From Hypericum androsaemum (lineage: Eukaryota; Streptophyta; Magnoliopsida; Malpighiales; Hypericaceae): 64,000 nucleotides of DNA. Shown in pieces: positions 49,516-61,076 of the stretch; position 1 is the stretch's first letter, and every line of letters begins with the position of its first letter. The notes below the pieces were generated by a model. It worked only from the letters and a program-made list of their open reading frames with translations. It was not told the DNA's origin and did no database searches. The stretch covers positions 22,564,366-22,628,365 of the forward strand of contig OZ023181.1 in assembly GCA_963995505.1 (NCBI GenBank). The letters are read 5' to 3'. The position numbers and the translations under genes are program-made.

Positions 49516-50861
49516 TCAATGAGTATTTGTTACCTCAACAAACTTGGTTAGTTTGAGTTCCAGGCTAAAGAACTCGTGCTTCATGTGATTCAACGCCAAG
49601 ATGCACCTGAATATAGAATGCAGAGAGTAAAATTACTCGATAATAATATCAGAGTCGTGACGCTCAATAATTTATACATTTGAAAATTTATTATTATAAA
49701 TATAAAATGTTGATAGGGTAGGAGATTTTTTCTTACTGGTCCTTGGATTTTGCTTCAACTGCTTGACGGAAGGAAGCACAAGCCATGCCTACTTTGGCAG
49801 CACCGATACTGCAACCAGCCCCATCAAAATTTAAGTAGAAACCAGTGAACATTATAGAGCAATTATTTTATTTTCAATTGAACTAATTGTATAGGGTAAT
49901 TCCTTTTACTAATCGTTCAAGGACTCTGATCTTGGGACCTTAATTTATTGATTTGAACCAAGGTTCTACAATCTCCAGATGGAAATCTACTTTTTAAATG
50001 TTAAAATTCTTTTTATAAATTCTATTTCTAAAATTATCACGCCACCATTTAGACAATTACTCGGCCAATTCATAACTTAAGTATGGGCTATGACCAATGT
50101 GAAATATGTGTTAGCATGAGTCACTTTGAAAATGAGTTTAGTACGACCTATTATTTTAACAGCAATTTTTTAGTTATAAAAATGTCCATAATTTTATGGT
50201 ATTTACAAAGCCAATTTCTTTGCTATATATGGACGACTAATTTAAACTTAAATACTGTAGCTAAAACTATAAAATAAATGACACTTTTTTATTAGCTGAG
50301 AAAGAGTATTACCAAGAGGTTCCACCTTTCATTTTGAAGCAAAGCTCCTCAAGTTTGTGATAATTAACGGGATGCTCCACCCTATAAACAAATTGATTAC
50401 CATTTAATTAGCCCATAAATTAACAATTACCAAAATTAACTATGTGAATGTCAATGGTTTGGTGGAATTAATTTAACATACAAGCTCCGATCCTGACGAA
50501 ATATATTTTGTCAATAATAAGAATTAAAAATGTAAAAGGTCTACGAATTTGGTGGAATATCAGGAATAAATATATATACAAGGTCTTGCTGATGTCACTT
50601 AAGACGTCTCGGGCATCGGAGCAGTATCGGGTGATCAATTCTGACATGAAGAAAGGTCCGTCCACTTCCTTGAGAGAATTGGCGGCTCTGAAATTGCTGT
50701 CCACTAAACCCTGCATTAGTTAATTACGATTACGGGATTAACCAACTCCAGTATCCTATTAGAATTTTATATTCAAGTTAAAAGTTTAAGTCAGTAGATA
50801 CATGAGTTTTGAATGTTTATAGACAAACACGGAACACTAGCAGCCAGTGACACAATAATCT

Positions 50862-50916
<55 letters not shown>

Positions 50917-51367
50917 AATGAATAAATAGGATAAACAATATTCTTTTAAATCATCCAAAAACATATGCAAATAATCCATTCTGCGATATCTGATAAAATC
51001 GGAAAGGAACCACCAAATAAATAGACATAAGAACACCACTACTACTTAGTTATAATATATAGTCACATCATATTCACCTTCTCCCTTGGAAGTTAGAACA
51101 ATAATTCTTCATTTCTTTTAGCACAAGGGTGAGGAGATTTGAATCGAGAAAGTTTATGGGTGATTTACTTAATTAAGTTTAAGTAAGTCACGTGTTCACT
51201 CTAAATATAAAATATTTGCAAAAAAAAATAGATAGACTAAGAAAAGTCCAAGAAAGCATGAGCCACCTTTGATATATAAAGCCGAAAAAAGCACTTACTT
51301 CTCGTTCGAAAAAGGTGATCATGTCAAGAAGCCGCTGCTCATTATTTGCTGATGCTCGACTTCCCAT
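49516..51367 (-). CDS. pseudo histidine-containing phosphotransfer protein
   Basis: Five exons on the minus strand: 51367-51299, 50710-50580, 50381-50313, 49808-49737, 49606-49516; 143 residues. The HPt fold is clear from GLVDSNFRAANSLKE, CSDARDVLSDISKTL, the core ELCFKMKGGTSCIGAAKVG, and the last helix HMKHEFFSLELKLTKF. In active plant AHPs the core reads HQLKGSSSSIGA; here the phospho-accepting His is replaced by Phe82 (FKMKGG). The protein therefore cannot carry the cytokinin phosphorelay and should act as an AHP6/PHP-type inhibitor. The frame is intact and exon boundaries match AHP genes, so it is a gene and not a pseudogene. An in-frame ATG at 51391 adds eight residues. Introns are long; intron 1 holds an (AT)n tract. 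Confidence 0.85.
50866..50913. repeat. (AT)24 microsatellite in the pseudo-HPt intron 1
   Basis: 48 bases of uninterrupted AT dinucleotides, likely polymorphic. Confidence 0.95.
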
Positions 51368-52487
51368 TTCCAATGTAAAAATACCATACAAGGAACGATC
51401 AATTAATTATTATACATATATAATATGGATGGAAGGACGATGCGAGGCGATGAAGTTGATGAATAAATTAATTGCTTATTTTAGTGGGGGTAGAAAAGTC
51501 TAAATGTGGTATCATCTGACGTCGAATTTGAAGCCATTAATTGGCTGCCTCGCTGACATTAACGTTGCCCCTTTTGGATGGTAATTTTTCTAATATTATT
51601 TTTTAGATTAGCGAATTTCGAATCAATAAAAGAAAAGTTTTCAATTAAATGGCTTATTAGATTTTCAATCAATAAAATTTTCTCCACTCTTTCCTTATAC
51701 TGTGAGCACTCTTTCCTTAAAACTGTTAGGCTCGTTTTGGTATGTGGTAATGACATGAATTGGATTTATATTAAGGAATGGGAATTGATTTGGCTGTAGC
51801 CTTAAGCTGTTTCCGGGTAGTTAATAAAATTGGGTTTTGGATTGAAGGGGATAACATAAAATCGTCTCCACGGAGGAAATTTTGTTTGGACCATCAGATT
51901 TTATTAAAAATCGTGTCTACAGATTTGACATTCATTAAAAATCGTATCTATAACCAAAATCACTTGATCCATTTCAGTGAGACAGGTCTTATCCCTACTC
52001 AATCCAACCCCAGTTAATTGAGTCCGACTGTCTACCCGTTATCCAAGCTATGCATCGACCAACGCAAAAATTGGAGTGACTTAGACTTGATTGTTAGTGA
52101 TAGTCATGCAGCTCCAAGCTCGATTGGGGAGATTCAATTTAAGAGTTGCCGGCCGATGGATAACCTTCTCAGAGGCTCCGAATGAGATTAGCGAGTTATT
52201 AAGTTTGGACTTTATGTAATTTGACTTTGAGTTTGATGAACCTTGTATTCTGATTATTTCAATAAATGAAGTGATATGTTTGTCCTAGAAAAAATTGATA
52301 GGTGCTGTATTTTTTTTTGGTTGAAATTACGTGATAATCAGATATTCACGGAGATTGAGACGGTAAAAATTAAAAAAATTTATCTCAAAGAATACTATCA
52401 AATATCGATACATTTCTCTCTTATACTCCAAGAATCCTATATTTTCAAGATAATTAATAACGAATGGAAGAATCAAGTGCAAATCGT
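51368..52487. other. intergenic between pseudo-HPt and AGC kinase
   Basis: AT-rich; no supported gene or repeat seen. Confidence 0.45.
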
Positions 52488-54630
52488 TCAATAATACTCT
52501 ACCGAGATGTCGTTACCTGTGGTGGCCGCAACCATTTTTCGATGTGTGAATTTGGGTGGAGTATATGGAGGTGTTTTGCATCTTAGTAGTGCCCAATTGA
52601 TACCATCGAAAAATCGATGGTGTTTGATTGCGGTCGCGCCCATGGTTGAGCCAAGTCTCCTGGCCGGGTCCTTGATGAGGAGCTGCGTGATCAAATCCTT
52701 TGCGGGCCCGGGCACGTAAGGTTCTTTGGGGAACTCGAGTGCCCGGGCCACAACATTGGCAAGTGTCTGTTCGTGGTCGAATCTTTTGAAGGGTGTCACA
52801 CCGTAGAACATTTCGAACATGAATACGCCCAAGGTCCACCAATCCACGGGACTCCCGTGTCCCTCCCCGGAGACGATCTCCGGTGCAAGGTACTCGTGAG
52901 TCCCAACAAAGGACATGGAGCGCATATCGACTGGCTCGGCCACGATTTCGAGCGTCCCGCTTCGGCGGTCAGACATCCGAAGACGGCGGCGTGAGTGGAA
53001 GCAAGAGACACGTGGAACCATGCACTTGGGCATCATGCATGGTGACGTGGCGGATTGCGTGGCACGGTCGGCCGGGGAATCATTCGATGTTTCGGAGCTG
53101 ATTGGCGTGTCGTGCTGGGTTATGATCTGAGCCGTTGATGATGAGTTGTCGTCTTTTAGAGAGAGATCAAAATCTGTGAGCATTATGTGGCCGTCGGATC
53201 TTACGAGCACATTTTCGGGCTTGAGGTCGCGGTAAATAATTCCCATCATGTGAAGGTACTCGATAGACGCCACTACTTCGGATGCGTAGAACCTGTAATT
53301 AGCAACAGAAAGATGAAAATTTGAGACATCGATTTGAAAAAATAAGTTATTGTTTTTGTAGTTGTAGTTGTGCACTCCATTGTCTAATGTTTGTTCAAAT
53401 CATATGATACATGAACACTCAACGGATTAATTGATTAGCTTTAAATCGAATACAAATTTTTAACTACGTCAAAACGATATATAACCAAATTAGGTGTAAT
53501 AAAGCAAGATTCTTTGGGGTTTTGTCAAAATCATCAATAATTGCAAGGAAAATGATTTAAGACAGACTAGAACACGCAAAATATTATGTTTGCTCCCTTA
53601 TTCATCATTAGAATGGAAATGTCTTCAATTATGGTGCGCACGCACGAGATGAGAGACAACAAAAAAAAAATTCAACTACTATTCGATATTCTACTTGAAT
53701 CAAAATTAATTTTTCGGTATCGATATCTGAATGGTAGATAGTTTTGACAAAAAAGACATTGGGCACAGCAATTTTGCCAGGCTGGTAATTAAGGACCATA
53801 ATCTTTTTAATACTCCAAATTAGACCCTACCAGCAATGGACAACCATATGCAAATGGTAAACTAAGGCCCACTCATGATTACCTATCATTTCGCATCATG
53901 ATGATGATGAACAATAACCTTCCATCAATTAGTAGGTTCCAAATCAAATTAATTAAATTGTCATGTATATATATATGTACATACTATATTATGCGAAAGC
54001 AATTCAACAGTACTCGACTCCATAATCACGAAATTGAAAATTGGCATACCGTACAGCGGATTCGTCAAAACGTCTTTCGGGTTGGCGTTGCCGGAGAACG
54101 TGGAGGTCGCCTCCGGGACAAAACTCCGTTAGTAGACAAGACCACTTCGGAGAGTCCAATGTGGCATACAACGTTGGCAAGAAAGGATGATCCAACATCT
54201 TTAATATGTCCCTCTCTATCTTAGCCCTACCTTCCTTGTTCCTGGTGACCGTCTCTTTCTTATCCATGACTTTAGCAGCAAACAAGCATCCGTTGCCTCC
54301 CTTGAGCTCTACAAGGTACACGCTGCCTATGTCACCGCTTCCCAAGCGATGCACGAAGCGTAGGCCGGCTAGGGTTAGGGTTTGGTTGGTGGAGTTGGTG
54401 CCTTGGAGTACACGCCAACACGAGTCGCACGGAGGTGGGTGGTGGCCCTTTGAGGAAGTGGAAGACGCGCTTGGGGCCGCGCACGAGGTCCTAGCGCTCG
54501 AGCTTGTGCTATTTTTGTTAGCATCAAGCGCGATGGTGGAAGAAGTGGTGGCAGTAGTAGCAACAGTAGCAGTAGACGAAAAGCTAAGATCCTCGATATC
54601 TTCTGAGAGATCTTCCACTAGTGGCTCCAT
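52488..54630 (-). CDS. AGCVIII Ser/Thr kinase, PINOID/PID2/WAG type
   Basis: Two exons on the minus strand: 54630-54050 and 53292-52488; 461 residues. After a Ser/Thr/Ala-rich N terminus the kinase domain shows the Gly loop GSGDIGSVYL (from 97), catalytic Lys120 in AAKV, YRDLKPEN (Asp216) and DFD (234-236) in place of DFG, the plant AGCVIII hallmark. An activation-segment insertion of about 95 residues precedes SFVGTHEYLAPEI. The C terminus ends VEYY, resembling a PIF-like hydrophobic motif. These kinases phosphorylate PIN auxin-efflux carriers. The sequence is closest by eye to PID/PID2, with a WAG-like start; I cannot decide the exact orthologue. The single intron position is typical of the subfamily. 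Confidence 0.9.
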
Positions 54631-55402
54631 CGTAGTGGCACCGCGGCGGCGGCCGAGGAGGAGGAGGAGGAGGAAAAGGGTAGGAGAAAGCCACTCTTTT
54701 ATGTTCTTGGAGAGGCTGGTATTCTAGCAAGAGGTAGTAGATATTGAATTATATGGCGATAAAGAGCGAAGAAGAGACATTGGTGGGAAAAGGTAAGGTC
54801 AACAATGGAGTCGGCAAATTTCTGTTGGTCCACGTGTCATTTTTGGGAGAGACGGGCCCACGTAGGACCAATTCACAATTAGAACAAAATATTTTTTAAG
54901 AACCGGCTAGAATGATCCATCTTTTTTTTTTTGATAAACTAATGATCCATCTTTAGTCAAGGTAATAACGTATGCAGCAGAATTTAGAAAAGTTAATGTC
55001 CAAGTCATTGAACCTGTGGATTACGTACCATTTTGAATAGCTAATTGATGTTGGACTTGGTCATTAATCTATTGTTTATTTATACTTGTTTGAAGAATTT
55101 TGCAACCATTCAAAAGGTCATACTCAATTCGAATCTATATTAATCGGTTCAGTGATCCGAATGGTAAGCTTCAATACAGGTCTAACCTTAAACAAAATAT
55201 AAAGGCTTGGAGAGGTAGAAAGCACAACAAACCTGAATTGGGATGAGATAGATTCTCCCATAAGTAATCAACCTTGGTTCATCAACTAATATGTGTAAGT
55301 ATGAAGAATGCAATTTCAGATATAAATGTGGTGGACATTCAACCTAATAAAGCTCAATTCACACTCAAGATTTTGAAGTCAGTACTACAGTTACAGTTGA
55401 TG
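54631..55402. other. AGC kinase 5' flank
   Basis: A GAG/GGA-repeat leader (about 54651-54675) lies just upstream of the start codon, then AT-rich sequence. No gene supported. Confidence 0.5.
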
Positions 55403-55413
55403 AGATTATGCAG

Positions 55414-55541
55414 TTTTTTTTTCAAGAAAAATTTAGGTGGGTTGGCCTAAATCCCCGGGATCTTGACGGTATTAGGATTCGATCCCTCCCAACTCAAACT
55501 TAGGGGCGGACCCGTTTCTATCCAACCACACTTGCATTGGT
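55414..55541 (-). mobile_element. tRNA-derived SINE, about 128 bp, with 11-bp target duplication
   Basis: On the minus strand it starts ACCAATGCAAGTGTGGTTGG (A-box-like), has a Pol III B-box GGATCGAATCC (55475-55485 on the plus strand as its complement) and ends in an A-run (T-run at 55414-55422). Exact 11-base duplications AGATTATGCAG flank it at 55403-55413 and 55542-55552. All SINE criteria visible by eye are met; the family is not identified. Confidence 0.78.
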
Positions 55542-55645
55542 AGATTATGCAGATATTAGTACTTATTTTTACCTATACACGGGAGCTGGAACCTCATACT
55601 ATGTAGGTCTGTTTCAAGTTCATCCGCTCCCGTCGTCTTGGATTC

Positions 55646-56709
55646 TGTTGGATTGCAAAAAATATCAAGGCACGAGGGGAATTCTTGGGTCGAATATGCA
55701 CTCCGTGGGTATTGTTGAAGTATGAAAATATTAGGCTTGATCGGGAATGAGGATGGGTACCATGTAGCTCGGATAAAGGCGGGCTGACCATGCTACCCGG
55801 GTGGGAAAGCGCACACGCGCCTGGGTCATGAGGTGCACACCTGGGCATTAGAGCAGAAGTTGGCGCACCCGGACATGGTCATGAGGAAGTGCGCACCCGA
55901 ACATGGTCATGAGGAAGTGTGCACCCGGGCATGGTCATAAAGAAGTGGGCACACTTGGGCATGGTCATGAGGAAGGGCACACCCGGGCATGGTCATGAGG
56001 AGGTGTGCACCTGGGCAAAGTTGGAGGAGGTGCGCACCTGGGCAAAGTTGGAAGTGGTGCGCACCTGGGCAAAATTGGAGGAAGTGTGCACATGGGCCAT
56101 GTTGGAAGAGGTGTGCTCATGGGCCGAATTGATGGTAGGCGCACGCTTAAGTTGGAAGTGGTGCTCAGAGAAAGCCTGAGTCAGGTTTTCCTAAGTTGAT
56201 TTGCAGCTTAAGTTTTTCTAAGTTAGATCGAATCTTCCCGATTCGGGGCATGATTCGGACTTGCCTTTACTAAAGTCGGGGTTGCTTGAAACGCACGGCT
56301 TATAGTGCTTATTCGGGTAGCAGATATCATTATTTGGGAAGTCGGTTTATTCTAAGCCGGGAGGATCCCTCCACATTAGGAATGGTCATGACTTGGTGCG
56401 GACTTCCCGGAGTCAGATCTTGGGGATTTTCCTATTCTAAACGGAGATCTTTTTTGCATTCAAGGCGACTTAGGTTTTCCTATTTTCAGACGAAGTTGGG
56501 TTAAGACAATCTATATAAGAAGGACTCGGGCAAGGAAGAGGGACATCACCAACACAACAAATAACTACAACTATCTTCCTCCCTACCTTTCTCTTAGTTT
56601 AGACCTAGCTCGTAGATCTTTTCCCCCTCCGTTAGATTGACCTTGGGATGACCACTCCGGATCTGTCTCGGGTTTATTTGACATTCTTGTACCTCTTTTC
56701 CCTGCAACA
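55646..56709 (+). repeat. 5' LTR
   Basis: 1064 bases, TG...CA ends. It contains a TATA box (CTATATAAG, 56511-56519) and subterminal 27-29-base tandem repeats (55862-56150). The other copy differs by scattered substitutions and by repeat number, indicating an old insertion. Confidence 0.88.
55862..56150 (+). repeat. tandem 27-29-bp repeats within the 5' LTR
   Basis: Two unit types: about five copies like GCGCACCCGGGCATGGTCAT plus GAGGAAGT, then about five like GCGCACCTGGGCAAAGTTGG plus AGGAGGT. The 3' LTR carries fewer copies of both (60236-60520). Confidence 0.85.
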
Positions 56710-57401
56710 GTTTTTTGGTATGCCCAGTGAGACTAAGGAAGGCGTCTGAGAAGGCAGTCTAACATCTTTGCCCAGCCAAGTGTATCAAGAAGTTTGTTGT
56801 TCCGGTTTCTTCTAGGAGCCAACACCTTCCGCCTCTCAACTAAACGTGAGGAGGAACTCGTCTACCGCGGCTTCTTCCAAAAAGCCGACAAAGGCAAACA
56901 TCATTCCGATGGAGTCATATGCCTCATATGTTGCTTGAAAGAGCTACGAAGAGTTCCATAGACCCGTCGTCCTGATGGAGACATATGCCGCCTTCTGTGC
57001 TCGGAAGTACTACGAAGAATCATGTGGGCACTATAAGGAGTCCAGCCGACGCTACGAGGAGTCTGTTATTAAGCGTGCAAAAGAAGTTGTACCCATCCAA
57101 CCAACCTTTGGGACAACCATGGACCGGTCGCATATCTTTCGCCATGGCTCCGCCATCATTGGGTGTGTTTAGTTCTGATCCACTACCCGGAACTCCTATG
57201 TATCTCTCGTTCTAAAAAACTCCTTATATGGGGATGGGGACACAAGGAGTGAACTATTTGGGACAATATGAGTCCGCCGGGAAGGGGGGCTAGCAATGTT
57301 CAAGCAAGATTGGGATGACACCAGCTGGCTCCAACTCAAGAATGGCCATACACATCTAGGGTAGCGGCCGACCAAAGCTCTCAAGTCACGCATCAAGAAG
57401 G

Positions 57402-57743
57402 ATGGAGATCTCAAGTCATGCAACTAGGGTAGCGGCCCACATAAGGCAAGATTGGCAACGAACTCAATTTGAGGGTGGGGAAGACTCAACTCCACATCAA
57501 CTTTTCGGTGGGCAACCTACACCCGACCTCAACCAAGGAGCACAACAAGAGGACGAATCACCCCAGCAAATGTCTCAAGGTGATGCTCAGTATCTTGGTA
57601 GTTACTTGACTCAAGCTATAATCTCAGTAATACAAGATGAGTCATCTAGGGTGATCGATCCCGAGATCAAAGAGCAAGGTTTCACAGACGAATTAGGTCT
57701 CAGTTTGGGGTCACCACCCTCCAATGAGCCTATACCAGAATAA
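57402..57743 (+). pseudogene. gag-like fragment of the LTR element
   Basis: A 113-residue Gln/Glu-rich frame (QRTQFEGGEDSTPHQLFGG). No capsid motif is identifiable; called gag-like from position after the 5' LTR only. Confidence 0.35.
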
Positions 57744-57973
57744 CTCGACAAAGAGTCTTTATCTTACCATGACGCTGAGACTCCGGACTTCACAAGCTTA
57801 CCTAGTCGACTCCAGTCAATTGAGGCTTTTGATTACCCAGATGTGCTAGAGTCTTCTACACGTGAGAAGACCCAAGAAGATTCTTTAAGAAAATATGAGA
57901 TGGTGATGGTTGAGAACTGCCTAGTGCTTGATGATGTTCTAAGCCCAACTCCTCAGTTCGTGATGTGGAGGCA

Positions 57974-58138
57974 AGAAGAGCTCGATGAGGATGACGTCAA
58001 CCGACAAGGAGAACTCGATGAGGACGACATCAATCGACAAGGGGAGCTCGATGAGGACGACATCGACCAGCAAGGAGAGCTCGATGAGGACGATGTCAAC
58101 CAACAAGGGGAGTTTGATGAGGACGACATCAACTATTA
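57974..58138 (+). repeat. 33-bp tandem repeat, five copies (11-residue acidic unit)
   Basis: Five in-phase copies encode units like ELDEDDINRQG before a stop. Copies differ mostly at third positions and at Asn/Asp and Arg/Gln choices. Confidence 0.93.
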
Positions 58139-59155
58139 GATGGCCTTCAGATCTACCTGACAACAAGGGACGGAAGGGAAACCTTTATTTACTCAATCCA
58201 AAGGTTTTATCCCGCATCACTTTTTAGAAGATCAGTCGTCGATGGATCCCCACCGTATTGCTCATGTTGCCATGGTTGGTTTCGATCGAAGCCAAAAGAG
58301 AAGCCCTGAGTAAGGAAAGGCCAATCCTAAGACCTGAGAGGCAAGACTCGGGAGGCAAGGAAGGCCATCTGATAATAGCATCCCAAAGGCTCATAAGTCC
58401 TTTCATCCATGGGGAGCGGATGGCCCTAAGCAAGCAAAGATCGACCCTAAGATCCGGGGGGCAAGACTCAAGAGGCAAGGACGGCCACCCGATAGCGACA
58501 TTCCAAGAACTTAGAAGTTGTACCTTCCGAGAGAAGCCGAAGAGGCGTGGAGGCTTCATCATTCTCGTCTCAAGGTGGACCTTTAAGGTGGGTCCAATCC
58601 ATGCCGAAAAGCCTTCGACTGGCTTGGAGACAAGAAGGTCACCCCTGAGCAATCAACAAAAGGTGTCCTGACCAATACTAAGAGACGTTACCTTGAGAGG
58701 AAGGTTCAAAGACAGAAGTAAATCATTGGGTACCTTGCGGGGTAACTTGCTGAGCAAAGAGCCAAGCTGGAGGAACGAAAGGTGCTCTTAGCTCGCCCAA
58801 TGGTGCAACACCATTCGACCTCGACTCGAAGCTGGGCCAAAGAGGTTGAAGCCTCTAAGGAAAAGATGGGTAAGGACCTTAAGCAATTTAAGGAGCTTTG
58901 ACCGAAGGTTCCCGATGACCTATGCAGAAAGCTGATCCGTAAGTGGGTACCAAAAGTAAGAAGTGAGATCCACCCGAAAGGGGATCGCTCTCCAAAATAC
59001 AAGGCCGACCAAAAAGAGGAGGAGGTCTGGTCAACCTTGCCTCCGGATACGTTAAGTTTGGGGACTTCCTAAGAAAGGTAGTGACTGAGATGGGGTTATC
59101 CTTACCGGCTAGCTTCAAGTAAGGATCTATCAAACCAAGCCAGCTTAAGAGGGAT

Positions 59156-59368
59156 GTGATTGAAGAAGATCTTATTGAGCCCCAGGTGGAAGAAAAGTCC
59201 CCAGCCATACTTATAGTGGAAGACTTCGATGGCACCGTCACCATCGCGAGGTCTTCCCGGAAGAGGAGCAACCATGAGAATCCCCTTTGCATCACGGCTC
59301 ATGTCCTCAGGGAGCCGATCAAAAGGGTATTCCTAAACAATGGTGCTACGACTAACACCTTTCTTTGA
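59156..59368 (+). pseudogene. degenerate retropepsin-like segment of the LTR element
   Basis: The frame (70 residues) aligns with the gypsy gag-protease junction (HENPLCITAHVLREPIKRVF followed by an NGA motif). The usual catalytic Asp of the LxDxGA box is Asn here (LNNGATTN), and a stop follows within nine residues of that box. It is inactive. Confidence 0.6.
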
Positions 59369-60020
59369 TCACTTCTCAGGGAGCATAATAAGGAAAATGA
59401 GGTTGGTAGTCCGACCGACACGATCATGCCTAACTTTTTTAGAGAAGGGCGAGACTCAATCCTCTCCAATCAGGTAATCCCATCTTTCATCTACCAATGC
59501 CTGATTCAAAGGAAGTCACATAGAAAGGTGTTGATCATGATGGTTGATGCATGCTCATTTGTGTCGACCATAATCTATATTGAAGCAGTCCTATATGACG
59601 GGTCCCTAGTGCCAATAAGTGTGTTCTGGAGCAGGATGGGCGATCGGTCTTCCCGGTATACGAGCTTGATCAAACGAGAGGTACATTCTGTCCGACGACT
59701 GATCGGTACCACACCCGAGGGGCAAGTGCTCCACCTTGCTCATGAAGAGTAGGGCAATAGGAGAGGTGACAAAGCGATTGGAGGTCTACGCCTTATCACC
59801 ATATGAGTCAGCCTGGTACATCTCTGAGAACAACGGCCTAAACCTCTTAGAGTTACATAAGAGTAGTGATGGTCACCTTACTCCAAGAGAACTTACTACT
59901 GCCAAGGCTGAGGTAAGGGACCTTTTGATACTATAAGTTTATTAGGACTAGGAGATTTAACAAGGACCACGTTAATACTTTTCGCCTTGTCGTACTGAAG
60001 CGTTAACATACAGGTGGCAT

Positions 60021-61076
60021 TGTTAGATTGTAAAAAATATCAAGGAACGAGGGGAATTCTTGGGTCGAATATGCACTCTTGGGTATTGTTAAAGTATGAA
60101 AATATTAGGCTTGATCCGGAATGAGGATGGGTACCATGTAGCTCGAACAAAGGCAAGCTAACTATGCGACTTGGGTGAGGAAAGTGCACACGCGCCTGGG
60201 TTATGAGGTGCACACCTGGGCATTAGAGCAGAAGTTGGCGCACCCGAACATGGTCATGACAAGGTGCACACTGGGCATTAGAGCAGAAGTTGGCACACCA
60301 GGACATGGTCATAAGGAAGTGCGCACCCGGGCATAGTCATAAAGAAGTGGGCGCACTTGGGTATGGTCATGAGGAAGGGCGCACCCGGGCATAGTCATGA
60401 GGAAGTGTGCACTTGGGCAAAGTTGGAAGTGGTGTGCACCTGGGCAAAATTGGAGGAAGTGTACACATGGGTCAGGTTGGAAAAGATGTGCACATGGGCC
60501 GAATTGAAGGTAGGCGCACATGGGTTAAGTTCGGGGAAAGCCTGAGTCGGGTTTTTCTAAATTGATTTGTAGCTTAAGTTTTTCTAAGTTGGATCGAATC
60601 TTCCCGATTCGGGGCATGATTCGGACTTACCTTTACTAAAGCTGGGGTTGCTTGAAATGCACAGCTTATAGTGCTTATTCGGGTAGCAGATCTCATTATT
60701 TGGGAAGTCAGTTTAATCTAAGCCGAGAGGATCCCTCAACATTAGGGATGGTCATGACTTGGTGCGGACTTCCCAGAGTCAGATCTTTGGGATTTTTCTA
60801 TTCTGAGCTGAGATCTTTTTTGCATTCAAGATGGCATAGGTTTTCCTCTTTTCAGTCGGAGCTGGGTCCAGACAATCTATATAAGGAGGGCTCGGGCAAG
60901 GAAGAGGGACATCACCAACACAACAAATAACTACAACTATCTTCCTTCCTACCTTTCTCTTAGTTTAGACTTAGCTCGTAGATCTTTTTCCCCTCTATTA
61001 GGTCGACCTTGGGACGGCCACTCCGGATCTGTCTCGGGTTTACTTGACATTCTTGTACCCCTTTTTTCCCACAACA
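60021..61076 (+). repeat. 3' LTR
   Basis: 1056 bases, beginning TGTTAGATTG and ending CAACA, with a TATA motif CTATATAAG at 60877-60885. It is directly preceded by a weak purine stretch (AGGTGG) in the polypurine-tract position. Confidence 0.88.

Larger units (their letters stand above)
55646..61076 (+). mobile_element. non-autonomous LTR retrotransposon, 5.4 kb
   Basis: Two direct LTRs (55646-56709 and 60021-61076) begin TGTTG/TGTTA and end CAACA. Flanking 5-base sequences GATTC (55641-55645) and GATTT (61077-61081) are a target duplication with one change. After the 5' LTR comes TTTTTTGGTATGCCCAGTG, resembling a primer-binding region of Ty3/gypsy elements. The 3.3-kb interior holds only broken gag-like frames and a degenerate aspartic-protease segment; no reverse transcriptase, RNase H or integrase is visible. 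It is inserted in the last exon of the invertase pseudogene, in opposite orientation. Confidence 0.88.

Noticed and set aside
54206..54727. 173-residue plus-strand open frame
   Set aside because: It is the antisense shadow of the AGC kinase first exon and its GGA-rich leader; no domain.
55862..56150. CRISPR-like array of 28-bp repeats
   Set aside because: Units are directly tandem without unique spacers, lie inside an LTR, and the DNA is plant nuclear.
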